Positions 48,719 to 60,103 of a stretch of 64,000 nucleotides of DNA are shown piece after piece (the stretch's first letter is position 1; each line of letters starts with the position of its first letter). The translations under genes and the position numbers were made by a program. The stretch is from Perilla frutescens (taxonomy: Eukaryota > Streptophyta > Magnoliopsida > Lamiales > Lamiaceae): the NCBI GenBank assembly GCA_026008535.1, contig BRKX01000002.1:33719501-33783500 (forward strand). Direction: 5' to 3'. The notes under the pieces were generated by a model. That model was not told the DNA's origin. It worked only from the letters and a program-made list of their open reading frames with translations, and ran no database searches.

Positions 48719-48962
48719 CTCCCTGTATTTCGTTTTATTTATTGTTTTAGATTTTTTATTTTGTTTTAAAATATTTATTGTTTTATATATAATTGCACAC
48801 TCTTTCTCTCTCTAATTTAACCCTATCACAAACCCTATTTTAGGAAAATATAATTGAATAAGATTTTGTGACATATATTAGGGATGTGTATATTTATCCA
48901 CAAAATTAATTATTAATTCTAAATAAAAAAAATTAAAATAATGAATAAAATGAAAGGGGGAG
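48719..48962. mobile_element. Stowaway-like MITE
   Basis: The left end ctccctgtatttcgttttatttattg and the right end reversed (ctccccctttcattttattcatt) are similar over about 40 bases. TA precedes the left end, while the right flank is GA rather than TA. CTCCCT-type ends are typical of Stowaway (Tc1/mariner) MITEs. Confidence 0.5.
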
Positions 48963-49429
48963 GAGCATGTAGAAATTTGTGATTTGGATATCACATTTTG
49001 AGGGGAAAATCATGAAGTGATAGTGCTGGGCTGGTGAAAAGCGTGATTAAACATGATGAAGTTGACCTCTGTCTCGTCTCGTGCCTGCTTCTGCTTCTCC
49101 GGAAATATCAGAAAACAAAAGCACTAATGATTTGAGGGTGTGGCTAGTTTTCATCTTCTAGGAAATAGGAATTTTTTTTTTTTTTTCTTTAACTCGCAAA
49201 ATCAAGTAAATGATTACATGTTTAGAGCCTCTAATAACTTAATTAATAATTGGTTTGTATTGAAATTATATGATTTTGTTTTGGGTTTTCGGATAACATC
49301 ATTTTTCTCAACCTTTTAATTAATTACTAATATCCAACATTTTGTTATTTTTAATTTAATAATTATAGTGGTCATTTTTCGTCAACCCGATACGTTGGCC
49401 TAAAAGGGTTGAATGACGTCGTTCAATCG

Positions 49430-49972
49430 GTATTCCAATAGATAACAGTTCAATTTTAAAATTTGAACGAACGTTGCATTTCCGCCTTATCCGGAAAGAT
49501 TGACAGGTTCACAAGAGTCGACACGTTCTTCAATCACCTTCGCAATCCACGTGAACCTTAACTGCTACCTCCATCTTTGAAAGGAGGCACCCTCCTCATT
49601 TGAGGACTACGCTGAAATACCCACAAGATTCATATCATATCCTAAGAACATTGAGTTCACCGTTTTTTGTATTAATTCCACCCAGGCGATTCAACATCCG
49701 AGCTTCTTTCCTACGTTCTTTCAGGATTGAACGACGTTCCCTAATTTATAGTCACGTTCTGGTTAGAGATTACGTTATTTAGCCCTTTAATTATTCAATT
49801 ATTTCATATTTTATCTCTTTTTACTCTTCTCTTTTTCTAACTTGAGCGTCGGAGGCCCAACGATCATCACCCATTGACAGTCTTTGACTCTTACGGTTTT
49901 TTCTGATTTTGTTTCACAGATTTACCGTTGTTCCGGACTAATACGATTAATTGCTTATTTTCAGATTTACAA
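49430..49972 (+). mobile_element. Degraded Tat-type LTR
   Basis: The 3' part near 49840 (aacttgagcgtcggaggcc) matches the tail of the Tat-like LTR near 34237 and the reversed LTR at 63195-63787, and the region ends gatttaca. Sequence before it has LTR-like complexity. No primer site follows, so it is a solo or truncated LTR. The 5' border could lie as far left as 49219. Confidence 0.55.
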
Positions 49973-51650
49973 TAATAAATTAATAAACAAGGATACTCGG
50001 ATAGTCAGATGCTTAATTAGGCACTAACATTTTTCACGTAATTAATTTATTCCATACGAAAATAATACCTAAGCTTTTGATTAGGTCTTGAGATAAAAGC
50101 AGATTTTTTTCAAAAGATGAAGAGTTAAATGTAATTTATTGAAGATTATAATAATTTCAAAAAATATAAATAGTTCAAATAAAATATGATATTCACTTTA
50201 TATATATACTATACTATATATATATATGTTTATGTTTAGGTTCAAATGATTTTTTTTTTAGAAATGAAAACATTGTTTATCTTATTATATTTTATTATTT
50301 AATTATTATAATTTAATTAGACAATAAAATAATTAAGCAATAAAATTAAAATAATTAAAATTACAAGCAATGTCCTCATCTATGATTCTTTCTCACTATA
50401 TATATACACGTGGCAATTTAGTTTGAGTAGCTCTAAAAAATCGTGATTAATTAAAAAAAAGAAAAAGAAAAAGAGTGATAGTTTGAAACTAAATTGGCAC
50501 ATCATGTAATTATGGGAGTAAAATCCCAGACGCCTCGTAAAACGTGGGAGTAATCTTTCCTCTTTCCCACTATTCTTGTATTCGTGGGAGTAATCATGGG
50601 AAAGTATAAATCATAATATTAATTTGGAACAACACACCTTCTAATACTTCTTTTGTGTTAATGATCTTCTAACTCAAAACCTTACCTTTTTACTGTCTGC
50701 TTCATTTACAAACTATTAATAGATTAAATATAGTTTAATTTGTGCATGAGATATCTTCTTTTGAATTATATCGATCTCAATCATATATTTTATTATGTCA
50801 ATACACATAATTGAATCGGCAAATATCACAATTAATATACTCAAGAATATTTAGCGGATCCATTACTTCCTTGATTATTGTAGCCACACTAAGTATTTGC
50901 GGATAATTAAGATATGGTTTTCTGAAAAATCTATAATTATTTGCACATAAAAGTTACTATTTCTTCACCATATATTCAGATAAATTTCATTACTTTACAC
51001 ACTACTATATATATATATGAACTACTATATATTTCATTATGTTTTTTCTAGAAAGGAAACGACATTATGTTAAAACACCTACAAAAAGGAAATCCTTCCT
51101 CAATCATCAACTTCATGTTTTGTGTGAGAGAAACCTAACTTTTGCTACAAAAATGAATTCTAAGTATACTATTTATGTACAATATCCCACACACCTCAAA
51201 CAAAAAATCAAACAACACGTAATAACAAAACAGCAAACAACATAAATAGAACACAAAAATTTTACATGCATTTTTCACATAATGTCCTTCGTTTCGTAAA
51301 TTAGTTTATTTATTTTACTAAAACTCAAGCAAGGACTTGAATTATTAATCAAACAAAAACAAGAGTCGGGAAACTCGACCCGACAATAACGGCTACAAAA
51401 TACACAATCATCTCTAGGTAAACAATGAGCCATAAACGTTAACCGAATGACTAACTAAAATAAGCAAAAAATTAGAAAAGCTAAAAAAAAATCCTAACTA
51501 GAAAAAATTACTATATAAACTAGGAAAGTCATACTAATCAAATCGAGTGGACAAATATGATGATCTCCACCATCTCCAAATTCTCCCAAAACCTAGCCGG
51601 CCTCCATATAAACTGCAACAACATGCCAAAGCTTGTCTCGTTGAAAGCCA
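49973..51650. other. AT-rich intergenic stretch
   Basis: TA-rich runs near 50205 and 51008. No gene, RNA or bounded repeat is recognised. Confidence 0.5.
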
Positions 51651-52251
51651 CATCAAAAGTTCACCTTCATAAAATTAATTTGGGATCCATATATAGCACG
51701 CCCACACAGCTCATCATGTAACCACCAAGAAATTAAGTAACAAATTAAAAACATATCAAAATAATCTATAATAACATGAAATGGCCTATGAATATCGAAC
51801 TCATCAACAACAACTACATATTTACTAGCTTGTTGAGAAGATTTTACTGTCAGTGAATTTCGCAGTGAGAAGATCGAGAAAGAGATTGGAGGAGATGGGC
51901 TGCTGCAGCAGCTACTAAATGAGCTATACATATAGATACAGATACATGGCCTCGATCTTAACTATTACAATAAATTTTTAATGCTAATTTGTCAGAAATT
52001 CAATCATGAGCCTACGTACATATACTGCAAATCAAAAAGCACAAATATATTCTTCCAGTTCCTACCCTCATAATAATCTATCTTTCCCCTACCATCCTCT
52101 CTCTCACTCTCACCCTCTCTCTCTCTCTCTCCCCCCCTACTGCGTGTGTGCTGTGTGCGATTTGCAAACGCTTTTTCCATGACAACTTTTTCTACAAAAA
52201 GGTGAACTTCATGGACCTAAAAATCTTTATAGTAACAGCAATCGAGACAAG

Positions 52252-52289
<38 letters not shown>

Positions 52290-52958
52290 ACGTCTTGATT
52301 TGAAATGTAAAATGGAGAAAAAAGAATAAATGTTTTGAGTCCAGATTCTTGGCTGCTTCTTGCAACACATTAAATTTTTGGACGAAGTCGGGGGAGTTCT
52401 TTATGTTTAATGTATGTTCTTTATGTTTACTGGCGTATATTATGTTACAAATAAACATGGAAACCCAGAAAAGGCAATTAATTTGTTATTCTTTATCTCT
52501 AGGAAAATTCACGGCAAACTACTATGAGGAGTTCGCTTAAAAAGCCTCAATTTTCTCCCAGCTTTACTTGGCTTTTATACCCAGAAATTCCAACAACAGA
52601 AAACTAGAATAAATTTAGCGCAGAAAAACATTCAATCAGTTAACATTTCTTGAGAATGTTTAGCGATTGAAGTGAAACATTCATATGAAGATGAAGAAAT
52701 AATAAAAAAAAAAAAAAGCTGAAACAATAGGGTTTGAATCTGTGAATGTAAGAATCCAGACAGCCGATATCACTACAAAACAATAAGATGAATTAAACGG
52801 ATGGCAATCTTTACATGGAAGGAGGAATCGAATAAACACAAAGATTGTTTTTTGGGATTATACATACCTTGACCTGCAAATAGTAGAAAAATCGTAAGAG
52901 AGCTGTGTGTTGGAGAATAATAAAGCAAAAAACTTTCACGAGGGTTTTGCAAAGAGAG
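51651..52958. other. Region downstream of MIR394
   Basis: Includes CT-rich runs at 52098-52135 and a TA run at 52257-52285. It may contain the 3' part of the MIR394 primary transcript, but no splice or poly(A) signal can be assigned. No coding gene is supported. Confidence 0.45.
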
Positions 52959-53140
52959 GCCAACAGAACTCAGTTGGCAGTATGCCCACCTCCTCCCAAG
53001 CCATATATTATAAATGTGTAACAAAAATTTATTAACATCATATTCATAAATTCCACATTTTCTTGTCTTTTTCTTTGTAATAAAAACAAGACAAAATTTG
53101 ATAGGAGGAGGTGGACAGAATGCCAATAAACTCTGTTAGA
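52959..53140 (-). ncRNA. MIR394: MIR394 microRNA precursor
   Basis: The minus strand of 53107-53126 reads TTGGCATTCTGTCCACCTCC, the exact mature miR394 of land plants. The star strand is the reverse of 52971-52991, containing aggtgggcatactgccaa. The two arms pair for about 40 bp, extended by ctaacagag on the 5' side and gagttctgttgg on the 3' side, as in known MIR394 foldbacks, around a loop of about 115 nt. In characterised plants miR394 targets the F-box gene LCR and controls shoot meristem and leaf form. The 5' leader holds a CT/GA run at 53182-53200. Protein ORFs predicted across this segment are spurious. Confidence 0.97.
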
Positions 53141-53291
53141 AACCCTTTGACAAGCCCACCATGAATTTGTCATCACAAAACTCTCTCTCTCTCTCTCTCT
53201 CGTACACAAACACACAAGGATGAATGCAAACAAAAGAAAGTCATGAAGCAGATGCAGAAAAGAGATGGGGAAAAGAGGCAGTTGGGGGGGC

Positions 53292-53301
53292 TCTATTTAA
53301 G
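53292..53301 (-). promoter_or_regulatory. Candidate TATA box for MIR394
   Basis: The minus strand reads cttaaatagag, about 150 bases upstream of the precursor. It predicts a start near 53265 and places the CT/GA run in the primary transcript. Confidence 0.5.
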
Positions 53302-53327
53302 ATGTGGGATGAGGCTAGCACAGTAAA

Positions 53328-53355
53328 TGAGAGAGAGAGAGGGGGGGGGGGGGGG
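53328..53355. repeat. GA run followed by G15 homopolymer
   Basis: A gagagaga tract runs straight into fifteen G residues, just upstream of the MIR394 promoter. The exact G count may be affected by sequencing error. Confidence 0.85.
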
Positions 53356-53499
53356 TATAATTAATAGGAGAGAAGGGGTGAGGGGCAGTTTACTTTAAGA
53401 GAACAGAGAGAATGGAAGAGAATAAAAATGGGAGTAGGGAGCTGGTACGATTAATTAAATCGGATTGGATGGTTCATTCTTTGGAGGCATATTTAGAAG

Positions 53500-54601
53500 C
53501 ATATATATGATTATGATTGTAATTTGTAACTCTTTGCCCAAACCATTCCCCACCACCCAAACCCTCCTCGTTTCTGATGAAACACCCTCTCCTCTTTCTA
53601 TCATTATGAACACCCTCGCCCACCACCACCATTTATATCACACTTTTCTTTCCTTTTCTTCAATTCTCGTTGCTCATGATCAAGACACCACGAAAGGCCT
53701 CCCCCCCCCCCTCTCTCTCTATCTCTCTCTCACACACACATCTCAGAGACATTAAAAAAAAAACTAGAGTAAAGGAATTAAAAAGGTCTCGATCTCTTCG
53801 GTTTGGGTATAAAAGTAACGAGGAAGGGTGTGGCTTTACTGCACTAAATGAGAAAACTAGGGTCCTTTCATTTTCCGCGTCTTGCTATAAATATTCTAGA
53901 TTGATTATATTTTAGCACCAACGTTTAGCGTAACTTGATACTTTTGTTCCAATATTTCAAAAAGAATATATTGATACTCAATATTTACATTATTTAATAA
54001 GAATTTTGTTATCCTACGCACTTAGCTAATTTTGTGGTCACGGCGTATGTAAAAACAAGATCATTAGTTTTTATTGTTTTTCTTAGTTTAGTCTAATTTT
54101 ATAATTATTAGTTAGGGTTCATTCCACCCAATTATAATTTATAATTATTTTTTAAAATTTAATTTATATTTTTAGTTAATAATTAATTTTTATGTTTAAT
54201 TATTTCATAATTAAGGTATATAATTTTTTAAAATTTTAATTTTTAACAATAAATATTAATTATGATTAGTTATGTTATGATAAATTTAATGTATATAATA
54301 AAAAGGGTGAGGTGGCCGCCAGCCCGCCACATAGGTAGTGTTCACAAGGGTGTGTAGGCTAACAATACTCTATTTAAAAAATCTAACAATTGTGTAAAAT
54401 TTTGGCATCCTGAATCGGGGGTATTTTGTTGAAAAGAGATTTGTATATAAGTCACTAAAATATACGTGAATCTCATGATTCAGACAAGCCACGCGAGATA
54501 TAGTAACCATACGGGAAGCTAGAAATTTGTTGCCATACTATATTCGTTAAATTATGTAAATATTGAGTATCAATATATAATTATTGAAACAGTTAGTACG
54601 T
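53500..54601. other. Intergenic stretch upstream of MIR394
   Basis: C-rich and CT/CA microsatellite at 53700-53735, then AT-rich DNA with a reversed fragment of the dispersed repeat near 54110. No gene is supported. Confidence 0.5.
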
Positions 54602-55085
54602 GATCGATAAAAAAATTAACTATTTGCGTGTGCACGGTGTAGCTGTGTACAATAATGAGCAAGATCGTATTCCGCAGAAACTAATTATTAATTTATGTGT
54701 GAGTATTGCAACGTCAATTTCCTAACACTATTTAGGCAACACATTAAAAGATTTGGATTTAATTAACATTTTAAACAAGAAAATAAATAAAACAATTAAA
54801 TGAAAAATATTATTGGGTTTCGATTTCATTGATTTATCCATACCATATCAATTAATTTTTTTTGATATGTATTTACGATTCTACTTTTATTAGGACAATC
54901 ACTCATTTAATTTAAATATTCTCTCGAAGTGCTTTAACCGTAGATTTCATACTAGAATTGATGTGTACATTCAATTACTAATATGCAACTTCTAAAATAA
55001 TTATTAGTCTCTATGAAATATGACCTTGCTCATTATTGTATACAACTACACCATTTACTTGCATGTAATCAATATTTTATCGATC
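54602..55085. repeat. Inverted-repeat element with arms of about 75-100 bp
   Basis: The left arm starts gatcgataaa and contains ggtgtagctgtgtacaataatgagcaag. The right arm, reversed, starts gatcgataaaat and contains ggtgtagttgtatacaataatgagcaag. Similarity continues inwards with actaattattaa-type words. No target duplication was found, so the superfamily is open. Confidence 0.75.
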
Positions 55086-55366
55086 AATTATTCAATACAT
55101 TAGTCAAATTTTCTAACAGCAAAATGAAATGAAGTAGGGTTGTACCCCAAAATGGAGTAAGGTTGAAAATGACCTAAGCAAAAATTGGCCATTACTTGCA
55201 ATGGTAGAAACTCCTGACAGCCATTTTAAAATGGAAGAAGCTATTTTCACTTCGAAAATTACTATTTACACAAATCAAAAAGGCAAAAATGAACTAATTT
55301 TGAACGTACCTACATGTCATTTAAGTCGTTTTTATATATTACATCAATTACTCTATGCACTGTATA

Positions 55367-56313
55367 TAGAGATGTCAAAACGGGCCGGCGGGGCGGGGCG
55401 GGGACGGGCTCGGAAAGCCCGCCTTTTGACGGGGCGGGGCGGGGAAGCCCGCCAGAGGGGCGGGCCTGAAAAGACAGGGTCCTACCCGCCCCCGCCTAAG
55501 CCCGCGGGTTGGCGGGCCGGCCCGCGGGCTTTTCAGTTTTTTTTTTTTTTTTTTTAATGTAATTTGAGTTTTAAACTTCAATGATGAGAAATATATTATT
55601 AACCTTGAATTGCTATAGGTATGTTTGATGAATTTTGCTAATTGAACATGTAGCTTAGTGCCCAAAATATATATTAGAACTAAATAGAGCTCCGATCGGA
55701 CGCCGGAGAATTTCGACGACAAATGCGATCGAGAACAAAGATGAGAGCACATATAATAGTTTTAGCTACCACTACTCAGATTATATTCCTAATTATGTGT
55801 TTTATTCCAACAATATTATATCATTTCTCCTTGTTTCTCACGTTTAATTAATTAGTACATGAAATGTTGTTTTCAACTCGTAATCTAGTATGTAGCAATT
55901 TTAGTCTTTTTTTTTTCTTTCAATTTAATTTACCTTTTTTTTTCTTTCAATTTAAATTACTCTTATTTTTTAACTATCTACTTTTTTTATGAGATTGAAA
56001 TAATTAACTAAACAAGCATAGAAATTTTAATCAAGTTACAATTTACAAACATTTGGGGAATGAGAATATTATCTTATAATTCATATTAATCATAAATACC
56101 ATTTAACTAAAAAAAATAATATATATGTATGTATCGGCGGGCTTGGCGGGTTACCCACCCCGCCGCGGGCTTTACCCGCCAAAGCCCGCCCCGCCGCGGG
56201 CTTTACCCGACGGGCCCGCCAAAAAAACGGATTTCAAAGTTAAAGTCCTACCCACCTAAAACGATGGCGGGTACGGACTAGCCCGGCGGGCTTTGCCCGT
56301 TTTGACAACTCTA
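55367..56313. mobile_element. hAT-type non-autonomous element with GC-rich ends, 947 bp
   Basis: A perfect 8-bp target duplication, actgtata, lies at 55359-55366 and 56314-56321. The termini are TAGAGATGTCAAAACGGGC and, reversed from the right, TAGAGTTGTCAAAACGGGC. The outer 150-200 bases at each end are extremely GC-rich (repeated cccgc / gcggg), while the middle is AT-rich. There is no transposase ORF. The perfect duplication suggests a fairly recent insertion. Confidence 0.92.
55390..55408 (+). other. G-quadruplex motif in the hAT element
   Basis: Four G tracts (4, 4, 4 and 3 Gs) separated by loops of 1, 1 and 2 bases. It is canonical by pattern; folding is not shown by sequence alone. 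Confidence 0.8.
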
Positions 56314-57687
56314 ACTGTATATAAATAAAAAAGAAAAAAAGGTGTTGCTATTTATACCATTATTTTTTCAATATACACCACATCTACTACATGCACCACC
56401 ACTATATTTTTTTTTCCCAGTATTATTACTTTAAATACCATAATTTTTTCCACTTTCACCCCTAATAAAAAAACAAAGAAAAAAGGAAAAATTAAATTCT
56501 ATGGCTCTTTCTTCACAACCAAGTCGTCAAATTAACGCAACACCCATGGCTTCTCCAGAATCTCATCGTTGCTGTCATCTCTGCCGCTGCATCTCATTCT
56601 TAAAAATCTCTGTTCTTTCTCACCCTAAATGCAGACACACACACCAATTAGTTCGATGTTTTTTTGTGAACACAGTAGCGTGGGATTCAAAAATATTTTT
56701 GCGAACTTATCATCCATGAAAATTTCGAATATATTTTTTCCTCTAAACGTAGTACATTCGAAAAAATATGTTCGAGATTTTATGATGAGCATCATACTGA
56801 ATTTTTCAAATGACCCATTTTGCTTCTTAGGCCATGTTGATTCACATTTTTTTGGTGGTGTGGCGGCAACGATGTACAAGAGAGACGAAGGGAGGAGAGA
56901 CGGGGGAAGAAATATAGATAAGATATTTTCAACATTTGATTTAATTTTGTGATTAAAAGGGATTAGATGACGGTAATCAAAGTAAAGCAACAGACGAAGA
57001 AGGTTTTGGATTACAAATCTGGGAATTAACTTTCTTTGAGTTGCATAATTTTATTTTTAATTGGTAAGGATATTTAAGTAATTTATTAATTATTTATTTT
57101 TTAATTAAATTTAATAGTGGTGTATAATGAAAAATTGGCGTTGTATTTAGAAGAAAAAATAAAAATAATTAAAAAAAGAAAAATTAAGAAAGAAAGAATC
57201 ATCACCACCGCCAGCCCGCCACTACTACCGTCAATCACCACCACCGCCAGCACAGCCGTAACTACCAACGCCAGCTCGCCACCACTACCGCCAATCAGCA
57301 ATAAGCAATCAAAAACAATATAATGTTAAAAAAATATTCTATGAAAATGAGGGAAATGTTCGAAAAGGAGAGTTTTGAACCTATTGATTATGTTCAAAAA
57401 CTTATTCAATATGTTGAGTAAATAAATTTCGAAGAAGAGGCCTAGCTTGGAAAGAATCAATTCCAACTATTCGATTTTATTTTAGATTTCCAATTTCTAT
57501 ATTACTTCATTCTCCAGATGGAGCTAGGTTGTGCAATTATAGTGGAGTCGATTTGGGGCTGGTTGGTGGTCGTTGTCAGATAAAAAGGTCCACAATTGCA
57601 TTTGATGTGTTCTTCTCTGTTCCATTTATTGTGTTCTTCTCAGTTCCTTTTTTTCTATTTTTCAAACCAGGTTTCAATTTTTTTTAT
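56314..57687. other. Intergenic stretch with a short GC-rich repeat
   Basis: At 57205-57295 a ccgccagc..gccac.actaccg.caatca block occurs about twice in tandem. The ORFs at 56501 and 56629 lack domains. No gene is supported. Confidence 0.5.
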
Positions 57688-57973
57688 TGATGGAGTTCCA
57701 GCTTATCTCAGCTCGTGTTCAGCACATTATTTTTGAGGAATCTCCATAGTATGACGTGGCACACGATTATGCAAAGTAGTTATATAAATAAGGATCATCT
57801 CATTATAGCCGTAGATAAAAATGATCCATCTTGTAATCCTAGCCGTAGATGTTGATCTTGTATGAACTATAAATACCGTGTGTTACTTCCATTCCAATTA
57901 ACTGAAAATAAAAATCCTTAGATATTTCTTCTTCATATCGTCTACAAACTGTTCGACGTTTTGCTTCATTACA
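57688..57973 (+). repeat. 5' LTR of the young copia element
   Basis: TGATGGAGTTCC to TTCATTACA. A TATA-like ctataaatacc lies near 57870. Confidence 0.95.
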
Positions 57974-57974
57974 T

Positions 57975-59815
57975 GGTATCCAGAGCCAGACCCTATTACA
58001 GACAGCTCACCTCTTTCCACTTCAGAGTCTTTTTCCCCTATTCCATCTTCTCATTCTCCTTCTCTTCATGTCGCACCCATTTCCAGAAGAGCTAGTTCTA
58101 GAATTTCTAAACCACCATCGTATCTTCAAGATTATGTTTGCAATTTTGTTTCTCCCCCTCTCTTAAGTACTGTGACAGATGCTCCATCACCACCTACTTT
58201 TCCTTTCACCATCTCAGATAGTTTATCACCTGCCTATACTCAGTTTTTATTCCATATTCAGTCCATCAAGGAGCCCTCTTCTTATAAGCATGCTTGCCAG
58301 CAAAAGGAATGGATAGAAGCCATGAACCAGGAATTGCAGGCCTTGGACGATAATAAAACTTGGACCATTGTTCCCCTTCCGCCCGGCAAACACGCTATTG
58401 GCTGTAAATGGGTTTACAAAATTAAACTCCGGTCAGATGGAAGTATTGAACGGTACAAGGCTAGGCTTGTTGCCAAAGGGTATAACCAAGAATTCGGGAT
58501 CAATTACCATGAAGTTTTTGCACCTGTTGCAAAGCTTGTTTCCGTGCGCTTATTTGTTGCCTTGGCTACCCAATTTTCTTGGTTGTTACATCAGATCGAT
58601 ATAAACAACGTCTTTTTACATGGTTACCTTACTGACGAGATTTATATGCAGCTCCCTCCCGGCTACTGTAAAGGGCAGAAAGGGGATGTATGTAAGCTCA
58701 CTAAGAGTCTCTATGGCCTGAAGCAGGCTTCCCGGGAGTGGAATGCAGAGTTCTGTAAGTGTTTATTTGCTATGCAGTTTACACAAAGTGAATCAGACAA
58801 CTGTCTTTTTACTCGGGGTTCCGGTTCCACATTCGTTGCTCTTCTAGTTTATGTGGATGACATCCTCCTTTTAAGTCCTTCTTCTGCTCAAATTGAATCT
58901 GTTAAGTCTACTCTTCACCAAGTTTTTACTATCAAAGATCTTGGTGAGGCTAAATATTTCCTAGGTATGGAAATAGCCAGGTCTGAGTCTGGCACATTCC
59001 TCTGTCAAAGGAAGTACGTTCTGGAGCTTATTGACTCAGTTGGCTTGCTTGGTTGTAAAGCCGTGTCCACTCCTCTTCCTTCTGGTGTTTCTCTTCATCA
59101 CACTAGGGAACCTTTTTCCAATGTTGCTTCTTATAGAAAGTTGATTGGCAAGTTGCTCTATCTTAATCTTACTCGACCCGATATCTCCTATGCTATTCAA
59201 CAATTAAGTCAGTTCCTTAACAATCCTTCTCAGACTCATTGGCATGCTGCCCTTCATGTGGTGAAATACCTTAAGGGCAGCCCCTCTCTTGGTCTCTTCT
59301 ATGCTCCTTCTGCCTCACTTCAGCTACAAGCCTTTTGCGATGCCGACTGGGGTGCTTGCCTTGATACCCGACGGTCTTTGTCCGGTTATTGTGTATTTCT
59401 TGGTTCGTGCCTTATTTCTTGGAAGTGTAAGAAACAAGCCACGGTGTCTCTTTCTTCTGCTGAGGCTGAATACCGCAGCCTCAGCTTTGTGGTTCGCGAG
59501 CTCCTCTGGATTTCTTCAATGCTTGATGTTCTTTCCATATCATTTCCTACTCCCATTGATGTCTTTTGCGATAATCAAGCGGCCATTCAAATCACTAAGC
59601 ACCAAGTTTACCATGAGCGAACTAAGCATATTGACCTCGATTGTCACTTCTCTCGGCTTCATTTTCGTCGAGGTTTTATTCTTCCGCGTTTTGTTTCTAC
59701 AGATTCTCAGCTTGCGGATGTCTTTACCAAAGCTCTTCCTGGTCCACGGTTCCGCGAGTTCCTTTCCAAGCTACACCTTGGTGATCTTCACCAGGTCCAG
59801 CTTGCGGGGGGGTGA
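57975..59815 (+). CDS. Copia reverse transcriptase-RNase H ORF without gag or integrase
   Basis: One uninterrupted frame. It starts with a hinge-like RRASSRISKPPSYLQDYVC (about 58089-58145), then the RVT_2 reverse transcriptase: EWIEAMNQELQALDDNKTW, YKARLVAKGYNQ, LKQASREWN, and the intact catalytic LVYVDDILLL (about 58846-58875). RNase H follows with FCDADW, SSAEAEYRSL, DNQAAIQI and ADVFTKALPG. The first in-frame ATG is at 58322 (MNQELQ…), inside the conserved domain, so how it would be translated is unclear. The frame stays open upstream to the primer site, as if an internal deletion had joined the leader to pol. The protein may well be untranslated. Confidence 0.88.
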
Positions 59816-60098
59816 TGGAATTCCAGCTTATCTCAGCTCGTGTTCAGCACATTATTTTTGAGGAATCTCCATAGTATGACGTGGCACACGATTATGCAAA
59901 GTAGTTATATAAATAAGGATCATCTCATTATAGCCGTAGATAAAAATGATCCATCTTGTAATCCTAGCCGTAGATGTTGATCTTGTATGAACTATAAATA
60001 CCGTGTGTTACTTCCATTCCAATTAACTGAAAATAAAAATCCTTAGATATTTCTTCTTCATATCGTCTACAAACTGTTCGACGTTTTGCTTCATTACA
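59813..60098 (+). repeat. 3' LTR of the young copia element
   Basis: One base different from the 5' copy. Its first three bases (TGA) are also the stop codon of the internal ORF. Confidence 0.95.
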
Positions 60099-60103
60099 TT
60101 TAT

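Larger units (their letters stand above)
57688..60098 (+). mobile_element. Young Ty1/copia deletion derivative (RT and RNase H only)
   Basis: LTRs 57688-57973 and 59813-60098 are both 286 bp and differ at one base (ggagttcc against ggaattcc). Perfect 5-bp duplications tttat lie at 57683-57687 and 60099-60103. A primer site tggtatccagagcc follows the 5' LTR at 57974 and a polypurine tract (gcggggggg) precedes the 3' LTR. The 1839-bp interior lacks gag, protease and almost all integrase. The remaining RT-RNase H frame is open from the primer site to the 3' LTR. Confidence 0.95.

Noticed and set aside
52773..53233. Two minus-strand ORFs of 117 and 87 codons
   Set aside because: They overlap the MIR394 foldback and have no domain; the microRNA explains the conservation.
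58172..58321. Start of the copia RT ORF at 58172
   Set aside because: The codon there is GTG, and the frame is open further upstream; there is no reason to choose it as a start.
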